Both the position numbers and the translations under genes were made by a program. A stretch of 64,000 nucleotides of DNA, from assembly GCA_963920765.1 (NCBI GenBank), contig OY987249.1, positions 3,071,230-3,135,229 on the forward strand, read 5' to 3'. Position 1 is the first letter of the stretch, and each line of letters starts with the position of its first letter. Under the pieces are notes generated by a model. The model did not search any database. It was given only the letters and a program-made list of their open reading frames with translations, and had not been told where the DNA came from. This document shows, one piece after another, positions 10,284 to 22,720 of this stretch. Source of the stretch: Ulota crispa (taxonomy: Eukaryota > Streptophyta > Bryopsida > Orthotrichales > Orthotrichaceae).

Positions 10284-12859
10284 TTAAATTACTTCCATTT
10301 TTATGATCCTTTTCAATTTGAAAAGACATGATATTTTGTTCACAATGAATATGTATGACAATTGATGAAATAATTACACTTATACAAAACTAAAATCATC
10401 TTAAATCCACATAAAGGTAAGCAATACACTTTGGGTGATTTGCTTTTTTTAGCAATGACAAAGGCTACAATAGTAATAAGGTAGGAGCACCCATAAATGT
10501 CAAACAAAGGGTTTTGAACATGATGACTATTAATAAACAACTAGCAAATTATAGGATCCTATTGGGAACAGAAAAAAATGAGTTTGCACTTTTGAATGTA
10601 TTATTTGGATATTGTGATAATAAGTTGTGAATTTTTAAAAAACAAACTGCCATTGTACCCATAACCACTTTTAAGATTTCATGTTCACATGTTGTACATC
10701 CTTGTAATTACATCTATTCACTTCCACAGATTTTCCAAGATTTCAAAAGTGACTGTCATGGGGACACTGAAGCTAATGGGTGTTCCTACCTTAGTAATTG
10801 TGTGAAATGGGATGAAAAATATCTAAATATGCTGTGAAAGTTGATTTTGCTTATTCTTCAAGTATGTTACCAGTTTGACAATTGAATACATTATGATTTT
10901 TGTATAAAGGTTTGTATAAGATCATGAAAAACAAGAAAACTTGTATAACTAGAGCTCGTAAGTTTTAAATCTTCCAATTTTCTTGAAGGCTCCAAATTGA
11001 CATGCCACCCACCCCTGCAATAGTTGAGAAGCACTCTATTCATCATCCAGAATACTGAGTTCAAGATGTTCGGTACTTAAGTTTATACAATAAAAAGTGG
11101 CTTTTGATTGATCTTCATATTGTAAATGGATGATTTTCATCTAGGTTCTTGAATAAAGAAATTTCATTCATGTGGACAAGGCACCTTGCAAATGGTTACA
11201 AAATCAAACCCAGCAATTAGGAGTGCCATTTTCAATTAGTCTTATTTTTAGGATAATTAACTATTTTTTTTTATCATTATGCTTCCAGAGTGCAATTTTG
11301 TCAAATTAGGCCTAATACACTAATTATTCTGAGGATAATTTTTTCATAGATATGGAGGATAATTTCATGCCCAAGATTTCAGTAGGGTCTACCGCACTTT
11401 GAGACAATACCTCACCGTGGTTGTCCGCATGTATGAGCAAATTATCAGGAAGAAAAAAGGATACTACACAAAATATATCAAATGATGAGCCCTGCACTAA
11501 TAATGCTAAATTTGTACTATTTCAAATATAAGTGAATTTGCGAGACATACTAATAAAGATGTTCATAATTGTTTAGGTTAATTTAATGTATCATGACTTA
11601 TGCTGTTTAAATATTATCTCAAGTATTTTGACTCAAATTGCCAAAAACTTGAGGAGATTTTGCAAGCATATATTTTAACTAGGGAGTGAGTGAAGGATGT
11701 ATCATTATGGAGGATTCGCCACTTAGTGGCTACTGAAAAGGTGGCTAGAGGTTATGTCCAAAACTCTACTTAGAGAACAAATGTAAGAAACATGCCACAA
11801 TTTCACTCCTATTATACAAAACCCACTTAAAGTATAGTGAAGAAAGCAAATCTTGCTCTAACTCAAATAACTTGTTTAAAAACTGACACTCTTTTTAAAA
11901 TTAATTCTTGATAAAAGAACACGATAGTGGATTTATGGAGAAAAAAAGTTGGAAAAGGACCAACAAATACAGTGATTGTTAGAATTCAAAAGTGTGAAGA
12001 TTATGAGTAATGCAAAGCGATAAATGAAACGCATTTGGAGTCCAAGTATTGACAGTAGTTTGTGGTTTTCTTCAACATAAATCACCCCGTATTATTTTAA
12101 CTCTAAATTCTATAGCTCTAATTGTGGTCATTTGAAAAGATTTAAATGTTTATCTACTGATTGAAGCCCATTGTAAAGGAAAAAAATTGAACCACAAAAA
12201 TTACAAATTTGAGATTTATATACAATTTGTCTTTAAAATATGAAATATTTGCAAAGAAATGTTTTGAAAACTTATGCCATAGAACCGTTAGAGAATTTTG
12301 TATAAGCATCTAAAAGAATTTGAATGAATGAAAAAAACTAGTTTTCAAATGCATGGAATCTGTGTGAGTTTGTTTGTTGTTAAAAGTTTCCACTCTTGGA
12401 CTCGAAGTCTTTTATTCCCGTATGTCCTTCATGTTGTGTAAAAAGGAAAAATAAATAAATAAACAACTTTGAGATTTTTGCAATTTTGATAGAATGTTGA
12501 TAAATGTTGCAAAGAACATAAGTTGTTTCTATTAATGCAAGACTTAAAATAGTTTAAGCCTCCTTCACATTATTTTGGGTGAATTTTTCCTAATAAATAT
12601 GAACATATGGTATGCCTCCCACCCTTGTTTCCCAAGTAGGATTTTGGTCTCAAATTTTTGTCACCCCCTCAAACAGCAAATCTTTGCCAACGTCTTTGTG
12701 ATATTGCATACTTCACACATTCTTTAATTGAGCTATGTGCACACAAAATCTCCTTCAAATTTTAATCACTTGAATCACACTTCTTAAGATAGTATTTAAA
12801 GAATGTGACCCGTAATATATTGAAATTAACTAAATTAGTATGAGTTAATTATTATACAT
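10280..12859. other. AT-rich intergenic stretch, no gene seen
   Basis: In 2.6 kb I saw no coding frame with recognisable content, no RNA gene and no convincing inverted repeat. Short frames at 10340-10540 and elsewhere are low-complexity. Confidence 0.4.
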
Positions 12860-12983
12860 TGCAAGAAAACCATGGTCAAATCTACAAAAAGTTGACAAAG
12901 ATTGTGACCTAATCTACAATATACTGTAGATTAGGTCATAATCTTTATCAACTTTTTGTAAATTCAACCATGGTTTTCTTGCA
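12860..12983. repeat. Foldback palindrome (about 124 bp)
   Basis: TGCAAGAAAACCATGGT at the left pairs with ACCATGGTTTTCTTGCA at the right, and the arms continue almost to the centre at ATATAC (12920). No clear target duplication was seen. It is likely a hairpin MITE. Confidence 0.75.
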
Positions 12984-13100
12984 CTGATTAGTGCACCTTA
13001 CAAGTTCACCTATTTTTTAAGTTTGTGCAAAATAGCGTTGTTGATGTGAAGCAATATGATTGGGATAATTTTTGCAGAGGATTTTTTTGCTTGGTTTTAA

Positions 13101-13341
13101 CCCTTGAAGGATGTTGTTGTATTGTGTAAACTCTCATGCATGTGTTGTATAAAGATGGGGTATTTGGGTAGCACTTGAAATCCATTTTAGCTCTAAATTT
13201 TGATCCAAGTCATAAATGTACTACCAATCAACTAGGATTTTTTGGGAAATTTTTGACATTTGTTATAAAACCATTTCTTCAATACTAAATGGTCCTTGTA
13301 TGAATACAGCCAACACTTTTAGAGGGCAACATCCTTAGGGG
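13101..13341. mobile_element. TTAA-flanked element, short subfamily (241 bp)
   Basis: TTAA at 13097-13100 precedes CCCTTGAAGGATGTTG. The right end is GGCAACATCCTTAGGGG, after which TTAA is degraded to TTGC. The interior (GGTATTTGGGTAGCAC, CTACCAATCAA) matches the elements at 18133-18779 and, in reverse, 8485-8665. Confidence 0.7.
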
Positions 13342-13371
13342 TTGCCAAAACCAAAACAAAAGTTTCTTTAA

Positions 13372-14283
13372 CCCCTAAAGGACCAAGCAAAGTTTTCATC
13401 AAAAACTCTTCAAAACTGCCATTTTTAGAGCATCAACCAAATTTGAAAAAAAAAACATTTTTATGCATATGTGACCATAGATCTTGTAGAAAAATTGTTT
13501 TAGAAGGTGTGGAAAAAATCTCAGAGTTTTCCACCTTGTGGATTGGAAGTTAGAATGGTTTGAATATTCAAAGATGTCTTGTAAAAAACTGGGCAGCTAC
13601 CCTTGAGAAGGTGAAATTCCTAAGGAAAAAAGGCCATGAGGGTGGTGCTTCTCTAAATTCCTTATTCCACCTAAGTAAAGTACATGTTAAAAAAATTCAA
13701 ATCATTTGGAGTTGTATAAAATATGGAAAAACATTAGTAAGCAAAAAGAAGTAGAGAATGATTCAAAACACAAAATTGTTAAGAATTTAATTATGGAAAT
13801 GAAAAATGCCAATCCCAATGGTCATAATGTTGTCATAAACAATGTTCATTCTTTGGTTTTGATTTTTTTCAAAATGTTGAAAATTGAGTAAAATAAAGGA
13901 CTTCAAAGTTTATTTTAGAGTAGAGAATCCATAACTACCCACAAACAAAAAACCCTCATAACTTTCATCTTGTTGATCCAAACGGAATGATTCAAAGCTT
14001 CCTACATTCACATAAATCTCCTAAACCAATTTAAACTTTTTGTTTTTGAAAAAATTATTTTTAAAAAATCTGCCTAGGCTGCCCGCCGAACGTAAAAAGC
14101 AACATGTTAGGCTATAACTTTTTACTCATAATTCCAAATGTCATGAAATTTAGTGCATATGAAAGAAAAACCTCGTCCCCACATTTTGTTAAAATTTCAG
14201 CCTAAAATACAAAAAGCTCCAATCACAGGTACCTGCCGGAAATTGCTCTGTTTCTAAAAAAAGGGGGTCTGGTCCTTTAGGGG
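13372..14283. mobile_element. TTAA-flanked CCCCTAAAGGACC element (912 bp)
   Basis: TTAA at 13368-13371 and 14284-14287 flank CCCCTAAAGGACCAAGC and GGTCCTTTAGGGG. The interior shares long blocks (AGTAGAGAATGA, TTAAGAATTTAATTA, AAATAAAGGACTT) with the element at 42175-43099. The 60-codon frames inside have no recognised content and no transposase was seen. Confidence 0.85.
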
Positions 14284-14635
14284 TTAAAGAAGATTTTTGC
14301 AGGAACCTTTTCATTCTAGATTGGATGAAACAACTGAAATGCTCCTCAGTTTGAGATAGTGAATCTACATTTGAAATGGATGTACATACTTTAGAATGAA
14401 CAAATGATATTACATATAATGTACACTCTATATGCTTCTTCTATATTTTGGATGTGTTTTGTTTATCTTCTACTACACAAGTGTAGTTTATCTTCTACAT
14501 GTATTTTGTTAAAACTCTACGTGTGTTTTGTTTATACTCTACATGCCTCCTCTAAATTTGACGTGCCTCATCCATCCATCCATCCCTTCATCTCTTGATT
14601 GAAGAGTGCAATGTTTGCTATGTCCTTAGATATAA

Positions 14636-15789
14636 GGGAAAATATCGAAACTAGGCCTGACAACTGGACGTATTTCGAAAACAGTCCTAACTATCCTGAA
14701 ATATTGAAAATAGGTCTCATTCAGGTCCTCAGTTTTTGTGGTTTTGCGGTTGATTTTTTTCAATTCCCAAACTAGTTGGTCAAGGATTTTTTCTTTTTTT
14801 TGTTTTCTCTATATTGGATTATAAATATTGAAAAACTAGATTTTCAATCAACTTTTCAGTCAATGTTTACAAATTGCAAACTATTTTTTCTCATTTCAAC
14901 AGGTTAGCTTTGACCTAACTATTGATTCTTCTTGGACCGCCTCATCATATATAAAAAATAGGCCTGGCAACTAAGGTGACCAAAATTTTGTACATGTTTT
15001 TATATGGGAATTGATATGAGCACACCCGGGGTTTGATATATGCACACAAGGAGAGGGGTAAATTTAAGATATTTACCATGTACAAGTCAAATTTGGAAAG
15101 TTCAAATTCAGATTTGGAATTAGAGACCTTGATTTAGTCTAGAACCACAATGGAGGTTACAATTGAACTACACCCAATGGAAAAGCTTAGCTGTTTTTAT
15201 AAATAAGGGCAAAAGTAATAATTTGCCCTCCGGTTAAGCTTTTCCATTGGGTGCAGTTCAATTGTAACCTCCATTGTGGTTTTAGACTAAATCAAGGTCT
15301 CTAATTCCAAATCTGAATTTGAACTTTCCAAATTTGACTTGTACATGGTAAATATCTTAAATTTACCCCTCTCCTTGTGTGCATATATCAAAACCCCAAG
15401 TGTGCTCATATCAATTCCCATATAAAAACATGTACATAATTTTGGTCACCTTAGTTGCAAGACCTATTTTTTAATATATGATGAGGGTATCCGGGAAGAA
15501 TCAATAGCTAAGTCAAAGCTAGCCTGTTGAAATGAGAAAAAACAATTTGCAATTTGTAAACATTGGCTGAAAAGCTGATTGAAAATCTAGTTTTTCAATA
15601 TTTATAGTTTGATATAGAGAAATAACAAAAAAAAAAACCCTTGAATAACCAATTTGAGAATTGAAAAAACTCAGCCGCAAAACCACAAAAACTGAGGACC
15701 TGGATGAGGCCTATTTTTCGATATTTCAGAATAGACGGGACTGTTTTCGAAATACTTCCAATTGTCAGGCCTAGTATCGATATTTTCCC
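14636..15789. mobile_element. Mutator-like foldback element with 9-bp target duplication (1154 bp)
   Basis: The element is one giant inverted repeat: arms of about 570 bp meet near 15213. It starts GGGAAAATATCGA and ends with the reverse complement. Perfect 9-bp direct repeats TAGATATAA lie at 14627-14635 and 15790-15798. Long terminal inverted repeats plus 9-bp duplications are the mark of Mutator-like elements. The arms are mostly identical with scattered differences, and the short centre has no gene or captured fragment. It is non-autonomous. Confidence 0.9.
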
Positions 15790-15798
15790 TAGATATAA

Positions 15799-16339
15799 CC
15801 TACATTACTGGTTAAATAACGTTATAATATCTGTGTTTTTGGCTCAATTTTGAGGTTATTATTGGCTTCGGATGACCACTGCCTATAACAGGGCCAATGC
15901 GGTATTGCCAACTGGCATTTATATTTATAAGCTACAGAAGAGTACGAATCAGCGCTTTGGGAGAAGCTTTAACTTCACCGGCTAAAATCTGGCATCTCTC
16001 ATTATCAACTGGGTTCCACCTATAAATATTCTAAATTTATACTGTACGATACTATAATTAGCCCTTTTGAAAATGACCATTTATTTGATCCAGTGGGTTC
16101 GAGTTTCAACCATTTTTTTTTTGCAATTTCAACCTGCTGACAATACACTAAATGCATGTTTTTTCCAAACCGGTACAATTGTTACAAATTGCTAATTTAC
16201 CACATGTTCAATACTCCAATGTCATAAAAAGCATTTTATCCAAAGCTTCCCCACATTGCAAGGACGCCTTGCTAAGGAGTAAAGTTTTTTCAAGGACCCA
16301 ACATAGTGAACACATTCTCTCCTTTAGAGTACAGTCTTA
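15799..16339. other. Intergenic, no gene seen
   Basis: AT-rich; the 62-codon frame at 16152-16340 is unsupported. Nothing else was recognised. Confidence 0.4.
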
Positions 16340-17289
16340 GGGCCGGTTTACACTAGGAGTCGGAGTCAAGCCTGTGAAAATTTGGGGCCATTTTGACCAA
16401 AATTTCAACCCATAAGGCCTCAAGAACAATCCCAAGTGCCCATTATAATATGAATGTAGTGGGGGCTAACTCTCTTGTGTGTTAAGGTTTTGAGGCCAAA
16501 AAGCTAGGGCAATAGAGTAACATTTGAAAATTTCAAGAGAAAAAGGATCAAAAAAGAAACTCAAGAATAACCATTGATATTTTAGGGAATTGCTAACGCA
16601 ACACCCCAAATTGCTAATGCGATACCCCTATGAGCATGAAATGTGAAAATTTAGTGCAATTTTTTATTTATTTGAGTGGTCCATCATTCATCCAATCATG
16701 GCATTACCACCTCTTTGAAAGAAAACATGACAAATACAAATTTTTGTTGAAATGTTATTGCATCAATACTATTTTTTGATGTATTTTAGCTTTAAGTAAC
16801 TCAAAAGTCCTATATTTTTAGTTTCAAGTTTAAGCACACCTGTTTTTTTAGTATAGCCTTAGAATGATAAAGGTGAAACAAATCTTTTGATCCAAATAAA
16901 AGAATCAACATTTAAAATCACATTTCATGCTCACAAGGGGTGTCCCATTAGCAATTTAGAGTTTTGCATTAGCAATTCCCTATTTTTATTCCATCCTACA
17001 ATGTTGAATATCTTAAGCGAATGTTTTTCATTAAGAAAATGATATTTTAATAAAATTTGACAACGGTCCTAGAGCCAAGAATTGGCTTCACATTTTTAGG
17101 AGACCCAATTTCTGAAGTTGGGGCCATGTCAGATCTTGTTTTTTAAAGATGAAAATATATTTTGAAAAATCAGCCTTGACTCCTAATGAAAAGGCCTCAA
17201 GGTCATTTTCAAAAATTGAACCAATCAAATTTGACTATTTGACATGTTAGAGGCTAGAAACTAGCCTCGACTTGTAGTGGAAAGGAGCC
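16340..17289. mobile_element. Probable Harbinger/Tourist-like element with a nested MITE
   Basis: It begins TTA then GGGCCGGTTTACACTAGGAG, and ends near GACTTGTAGTGGAAAGGAGCC, a degenerate inverted partner. GACTCC/CTTGACTCC motifs occur near both ends. Without the MITE at 16585-16980 its length would be about 550 bp. The right flank TAT differs from the left TTA, so the boundary is approximate. Confidence 0.55.
16585..16980. mobile_element. TA-flanked MITE, GGGAATT family, copy 2 (396 bp)
   Basis: Ends GGGAATTGCTAACGCAACAC and its inverted partner are flanked by TA at 16583-16584 and 16981-16982. The interior is homologous to the copy at 9823-10221 in inverted orientation. It is nested in the 16340-17289 element, so it inserted later. 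Confidence 0.8.
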
Positions 17290-17617
17290 TATGGTGGAAA
17301 GCAGCCTATAGTGTAACGTCACTTGAACAAAATCCTTTGCATTTTTGATTTGCCCTTCTACTTGTGAACGTAATAATGGAAATTGCTGAGTGATGGCACA
17401 CTAAGTAACATCACTTGTGCTTGCAAAAAGATAATGTGGCAACACTTTCTTCAAGCAACATTTACACAAGCTATGGGCCTCATGCACAGCCAAACTCAAA
17501 TTTATGCCAATAGTTACTTAAGCTCAACCCTTGTTCTTAGTGACTTAAACGTGAAAATGCCCTTGCGTAAGGCCCTTACCTTGCACATTCATGCTCACAT
17601 GGGTGTGCTCCATGTAA

Positions 17618-17987
17618 GGGGCGGTTCACACTACCTCGCACATCTCGTCTTTGCAAGTCTCACCTCAACATGAGGTCCAACTTTGTTGGATTCTTAAGGG
17701 CAAAAAGGAGTACTAAAGAAAACCAAGATAGTTTATGCAAAAGTATTAGTGGAAACTTGGTTGAAAGTTGGGTCTAGAAAAATGGATGATCCAAACTTGG
17801 AGTAAAGTTGCACCTTTTTTGGAGCCACAACTTACAAAATGTGTTGCTCTCTAACCAAAATGCATTGAATTGGGATGTGGGACTTATGACATAGTGTGAA
17901 GTGTCAAATCTCAACTTTTGGCTTTACATAAATTAAATTCTCAAAATATGGTGGAGCATATGATGTGGGACATTGTGCAAACTGTCC
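17618..17987. mobile_element. GGGGCGGTTCACACTA element, Harbinger/Tourist-like (370 bp)
   Basis: TAA (17615-17617) precedes GGGGCGGTTCACACTA; the right end is TTGTGCAAACTGTCC followed by TTT rather than TAA. The interior is shared with 43957-44980 (inverted), 48255-48559 and 48722-49083: blocks such as GGTCCAACTTTGTTGGATTC and GTCAAATCTCAACTTTTGGC. It holds a single TTAA near 17693 at the place where the 44-kb copy carries a TTAA element. Confidence 0.75.
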
Positions 17988-18132
17988 TTTATTCTCCATT
18001 GTAATGTAAGAAGGCTTGAAACAAAACACAATTTGTTTTTAGGAAGTTCATATTAAGGACATGTGGGTGGTCTAAGTAAGTGGTCATATATGCAATTGGG
18101 ATTCTATGACTTCTACCTACAAGTTAGTTTAA

Positions 18133-18779
18133 CCCCTAAAAAATATTGTTGTATTTTACTCCCTCTGTCCTTTAGAAAATGTCCAAATCACACATATTTC
18201 TTGTACCACTAAAAATTTCCCTTTTGCTGATTTCATATGCTGAGAAAGCGTTTGCCATGTGAATGATCTCATGGAGCAAGTTAAAAGATCAGAGAGCATT
18301 CCTCTCCTAGCAAGCTTGGCCTTGCCCATATGAGGTACCATTGTTGCTACTAATCTTTAAACCATCAATAATGGGGAGCTGGCAAAATGCACAAATATGG
18401 TACTTTTTGCATGAAATTTGGGTGCCCAAATGGCAACATCAAAACTAGAGATTTTACATACATTTGGTAAATGGTATATTGATTCTAGAATGCATGTGTC
18501 ACTAGCACAAAGATTAAAAACACAATTCATCCTTTGCAAGGAAATTTTTTGGACATTTTAGAGAAACATAAGAAGTATATATTTTCTTGTGTTGTATAAG
18601 AATAGAGTATTTGGGTAGCACATAAATCCATTAAAATTGTAAATTTTAAGCCCAATTACAAACATACTACCAATCAAATAGTATTTTTGAAATTTTTTTA
18701 GCATTTTTCATAAAAACCATTTCTTCAAGTACTAAATGGTCCTACAACCAACACTATTGGTGGGCAACATCCTTTACGG
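18133..18779. mobile_element. TTAA-flanked element, short subfamily, with a nested Stowaway remnant
   Basis: TTAA at 18129-18132 and 18780-18783. The ends are CCCCTAAAAAATATTG and CAACATCCTTTACGG. Outside the insert at about 18159-18575 its sequence follows the 13101-13341 member, so the uninterrupted element would be about 230 bp. Confidence 0.7.
18159..18575. mobile_element. Degenerate Stowaway-like MITE nested in a TTAA element
   Basis: It starts with TA then CTCCCTCTGTCCTTTAGAAA, close to the Stowaway consensus. The right end shows GGACATTTTAGAGAAACATA, a decayed inverted partner. The right boundary is inferred from where homology to the host element resumes. Confidence 0.6.
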
Positions 18780-18795
18780 TTAACCCCTTAGAATA

Positions 18796-18865
18796 ATTAT
18801 TTATATTGTGAAACGATGCTTGTTGTTGAAATTATTTATATTGTGAAACGATGCTTGTTGTTGAA
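18796..18865. repeat. Perfect tandem duplication, 35 bp x 2
   Basis: The unit beginning ATTATTTATATTGTGAAACG occurs at 18796-18830 and again at 18831-18865 without change. Confidence 0.95.
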
Positions 18866-19238
18866 AGCTTTCTCTTAACATAAGAAACTTAATGCCTACT
18901 TTTTTTCGATATCAAACCACAAAGAATTAATCTATTGCTAATCCTTTTATTGCCAAGCAAGTTTAGTAAATGCCCATGATTTTATAAGGTTTATTTTCAC
19001 ATATGCATAGAAAAAATTCTTTTCGAATTCGCAAAAAGTCCAACAAAGTGTCAGCATATATTGTGAGAGACCCAAGTTGGTAAGTTTTGAACACTTCCGA
19101 CCCCAAGTTTGAAACTTACTGAAGAAATTCTACAGGAAAAGCTTGTTTACTATCCACATTCATTTTGGCGTGCTTTTAGGCACATGCTCACCTCTAAATT
19201 TTCCAACCCTATGGCAACTTAGCTTGGGTAGCATTATT

Positions 19239-19505
19239 AACACCATATTCGTTAATTTGGGAAAAATCGGATATTTTGGGATTTTCAAATTTTGAGGTGA
19301 AAGTTTTAGGAGGTCTCCTAAAACCTAGCTCATGGCTTTTTTTTGTACACGTGTCCTCACTTGAGAGGAGGAATTTGCCAACGAAAAAATCTTAGTGGCT
19401 CATACTTAATATAATATCTTCAAATCTAATTTAAGGTAACTTTTTGGGTTTAAGGTGGAGTACAAGTGAGACAATTGTTTTTCCCAAATTAACAAATATG
19501 GTGTT
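19239..19505. repeat. Inverted-repeat element (267 bp), CCATATTC family
   Basis: The left end AACACCATATTCGTTAATTT pairs with the right end AAATTAACAAATATGGTGTT. The smaller hairpin at 41054-41173 has related ends (CCATATTCATTAAATT), so both may belong to one family. Confidence 0.65.
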
Positions 19506-20395
19506 CAACCCCTAAATGCCCAAGGGGGTAAGGGCAAAACATAAATGCATTCAAATTTTTTTTTTTGTAATTTCAATGACGTTTGTTTCAAAAAAGAAAA
19601 CAAGAATCTTGATGTTTAGCAATTATCTATACGGTCAAATATTCAAAAAAGTTTTGTACTCTTATCTAATGAATTTAGGAGCATTTACCATATAATATTC
19701 ACCAAAATTACAAATTTTACTCATAGATTTCAAATTTTGGTATGATTGGTTAAAAATAGACATTCTATCCTAAACTTCAAGAATGTTATTTTTTGAAAGG
19801 AGGGAACATTATTAGTTTCCCAAAATAGTAGATTCTACAACACTAGCAAATATTAAAGTGTTTGTCTTTGAAAAAATTTCCTTGGAGGAGCTTAACTTGG
19901 ATTGAATTGATTCAAGTTAAGTTGGAATATAGACTTGATTTTCTATTACAGAAGAAATAAAATAAAATAAAATAAAAAAAAATTGATTTTTTTTTTTTCT
20001 TGTCTTGGACAGCCCAAAATAAATGGGCAACGACCAGAAAATGGTCGATTGGGCGCTTAGGGTTGCAGGAAATTTTGTATTTGTGGAATGCAAATTGCTC
20101 CTAAGTCTTAACATACGAATTCTCCATGACAAAGTTTAAGAGAAAGATAGATTATTATTAGTAATTTTTTTAACATATGTTGCCTTCAGCATTAGTTTTA
20201 AAAGTACACATGTATTAGCCAAGGGTATCTTCATTTCCTTGACAAGGGATGATCCAAACATGTTAAAAAAATCTACCTCAGCACCTTAGGAAAAAATATA
20301 TATAATAAATTGATTATTTTATGAACAAAATCTAACAACTTGTTTTTGAAAAAAACAAAATCCAGGTTTTGCAAATAATGTATTATTGCATTTAA
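19506..20395. other. Intergenic; possible solo end of a TTAA element
   Basis: CAACCCCTAAATGCCCAAGG at 19506-19525 resembles a left terminus of the CCCCTAAAGG family with a decayed TTAA, but no right end was found. The 71-codon minus-strand frame at 19917-20132 is unsupported. Confidence 0.4.
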
Positions 20396-21234
20396 CCTCT
20401 AAAGGCCTAAGTGTCCATTCAATAGTCACTTGAGAACTTGGGTAGGGTCATATGGAGTTAATTTTTATTGGATGTTCTCAAGACTGTTACACAAGGTGTA
20501 AATATGTATCTCCCAAGTGGAAATATAATTCTTTCCTCAATCAGATCTATGCTTAGTTCAAAAGTTATGCTACCCAAAAGAATTTGGGCAGCTTGGAGAA
20601 TCTTATGCCAAAACTCTCATCAACTTTTGAAATTTGACCATCTTGCAGTTTCAAGAAAAGATGTTCTTCTCTAACTTGAGGGCCTATTATCTTTCAGTTT
20701 ATAAATCCAAAGCTCTTGAATTTTTTTTAAAACATTCCAGATGTTTGCCTCTAACTTTTCACCATTCAAATTTCAAATAAAAGATGTCTTCAATGCACAA
20801 GAAATCATGAAAGAATGACTAATGTATTACCGATTCATTTAACCTCCTTATATTGCAGGGCAATTTAGAGTAAGCTAGATTCATAATTTGCTCTTGAAAC
20901 TTTTCATGAGTGTACCTAACAAGATTTAGATGTTAGTGGAAACAAAACTTTAATTCATGCCAATCAAAAATTGGACTCCAAAGAAGCTCAAAGTTTGCTG
21001 ACCCATCTAGGTAGGGACAAAAAAACCTTTTTATAAATTCCAAATGCTATAATCTTTCAATCCGTGTGGTCAAATGGGCTGAAATTTTTTGCACTCAATA
21101 ATAAAATATTTTACTAATTTTTTTGTACGGTTGAAGTTTCAAAAGTAGTTTTCAAATTAAAATTCACATCAACATATTGAAAAAACACAAATTTTGGCAA
21201 TTTCTGGTTAAAACAACCCTTGAGCCTTTAGAGG
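20396..21234. mobile_element. TTAA-flanked CCTCTAAAGGCC element (839 bp)
   Basis: TTAA at 20392-20395 and 21235-21238 flank CCTCTAAAGGCC and GAGCCTTTAGAGG. The interior shares sequence with 22721-23638 (AAACCTCC/TTAACCTCC blocks, the TTGGGCAGCTTGGA segment). No transposase was seen. Confidence 0.82.
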
Positions 21235-21310
21235 TTAACAAGGCTCTTCTTTTACATTTTCAAGGGCAATACCCGTGCCTTGATTGAGGACGCCGTTAAG
21301 GATCAACTAA

Positions 21311-21527
21311 GGTAAGAGGTTCTAATTCCAATCAGGCTCTAATTCCGATCAGTTTTAGGAATATTTGACATTTGACAAGAAATATCTATTACTGTCATTG
21401 ATGAGTTAGGTAAGCTTAGCACTATTACCTAACTCATCAATGACAATAATAGATATTTCTTGTCAAATGTCAGATATTCCTAAAGATCATCAAAATTAGA
21501 GCATGATCAGAATTAGAACCTCCTACC
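21311..21527. repeat. Hairpin MITE (217 bp)
   Basis: The left arm from GGTAAGAGGTTCTAATT and the right arm ending AATTAGAACCTCCTACC pair almost throughout around a loop at about 21413-21427. The left flank is TAA, the right flank TTT, so a 3-bp target is only hinted at. Confidence 0.75.
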
Positions 21528-22716
21528 TTTTGTCCCTCAAACCTACTATATGGCGCTGCATCTCAAATCTACCCAAATTGTCAGCTTCAAATTGAAAAGC
21601 AAATGCATGTCAGTTGATTCTAAAGTGTACTTTTTTTCTCTATTTTTGAAAGTATATAAAAAGTCATCTTTCTCTGCAACTGTACTTACAACAAAAGTAA
21701 CATGCTTCTGAATGCGGCTGGTGCAGGGCAACCTGAACTCGAAGAGTTCTTCACTGTACTTGCACTTCAGAGTATGACACCCACCTCATTCACTGATGTT
21801 GGGGTCCTTTCTTTCTTCCTGTCATGAATTTAGTAAGGGGGACGGTTCACACTACACCAGTTATTGCAATTAGTGTACGACTTTGAATAGTGTGAGATCC
21901 ATACACAGTTACGCACTAATTTAGGTTTCACCAATACTCACCAATGTATTTAATGACTACGACACCTTCTTTATGGGGTTAAGGTAAGATAAGTCCAATA
22001 TTATATGAACAAGGGTAAAAGTGAGAATCTGTTTTTATCCTGGAGTTGGTCATTATTGTCTCTCAAAAGTTCTTGTACTAAATCAAGGTTTTCGAATACA
22101 AAAGTAATTTCAGAATTCCCAAATTCAATCTCAAGGATGAGCTTTATACTATGCCCGACAAACAAGGCATTAGAGTCATCAAGTCCAATGTGATCTTTAG
22201 CATGGTCCCACTAATTTGGGAGAATTTTGTCTATTTCGTGTGAAGATGTGGCATGCCCCTTGCTCTTTTTCTCAGTCAAGTAGGATTTTGGACATAAGTT
22301 TTTACTATTTTTGAGGTAGCAACTTGGTAGTGCAACTTTCATGATGCAACATCCTTGCGATAACATTTAAATGACGTAACTTGTAGTATACTGAATTAAC
22401 CTAAATTTTTACAGAATTTTGTATTAGTGCACCTCAAAAGTTCCCCCATTTTTTGAATTGGTGCAAGTATAGAGTTATTAGTGTGGAGTGCAGTAATTGA
22501 AAGAACTTGTGTACTACGTCCCAAGTTCCTTTAAAGTCTCAAACTTTGGCTGGTCTAATGGTTGAAAATAAGAAACTCACAACAATCCAAACTAAGTTCC
22601 AAGTTCCAAGCCCCCTTGAATCTTCATAATCTTGCTAGTTAAACGGTTGAAATAGAGACTTAAGAAGGTTCACTTCAAGCCTTAAATTCCACTTAATTTT
22701 CACATGTGTATTGGTA
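21528..22716. other. Intergenic; solo GGTTCACACTA end
   Basis: TAA then GGGGGACGGTTCACACTAC at 21834-21855 looks like a left end of the Harbinger-like family. A related region near 22490-22560 may be its decayed right part, but I could not fix it. No gene was recognised. Confidence 0.45.
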
Positions 22717-22720
22717 TTAA

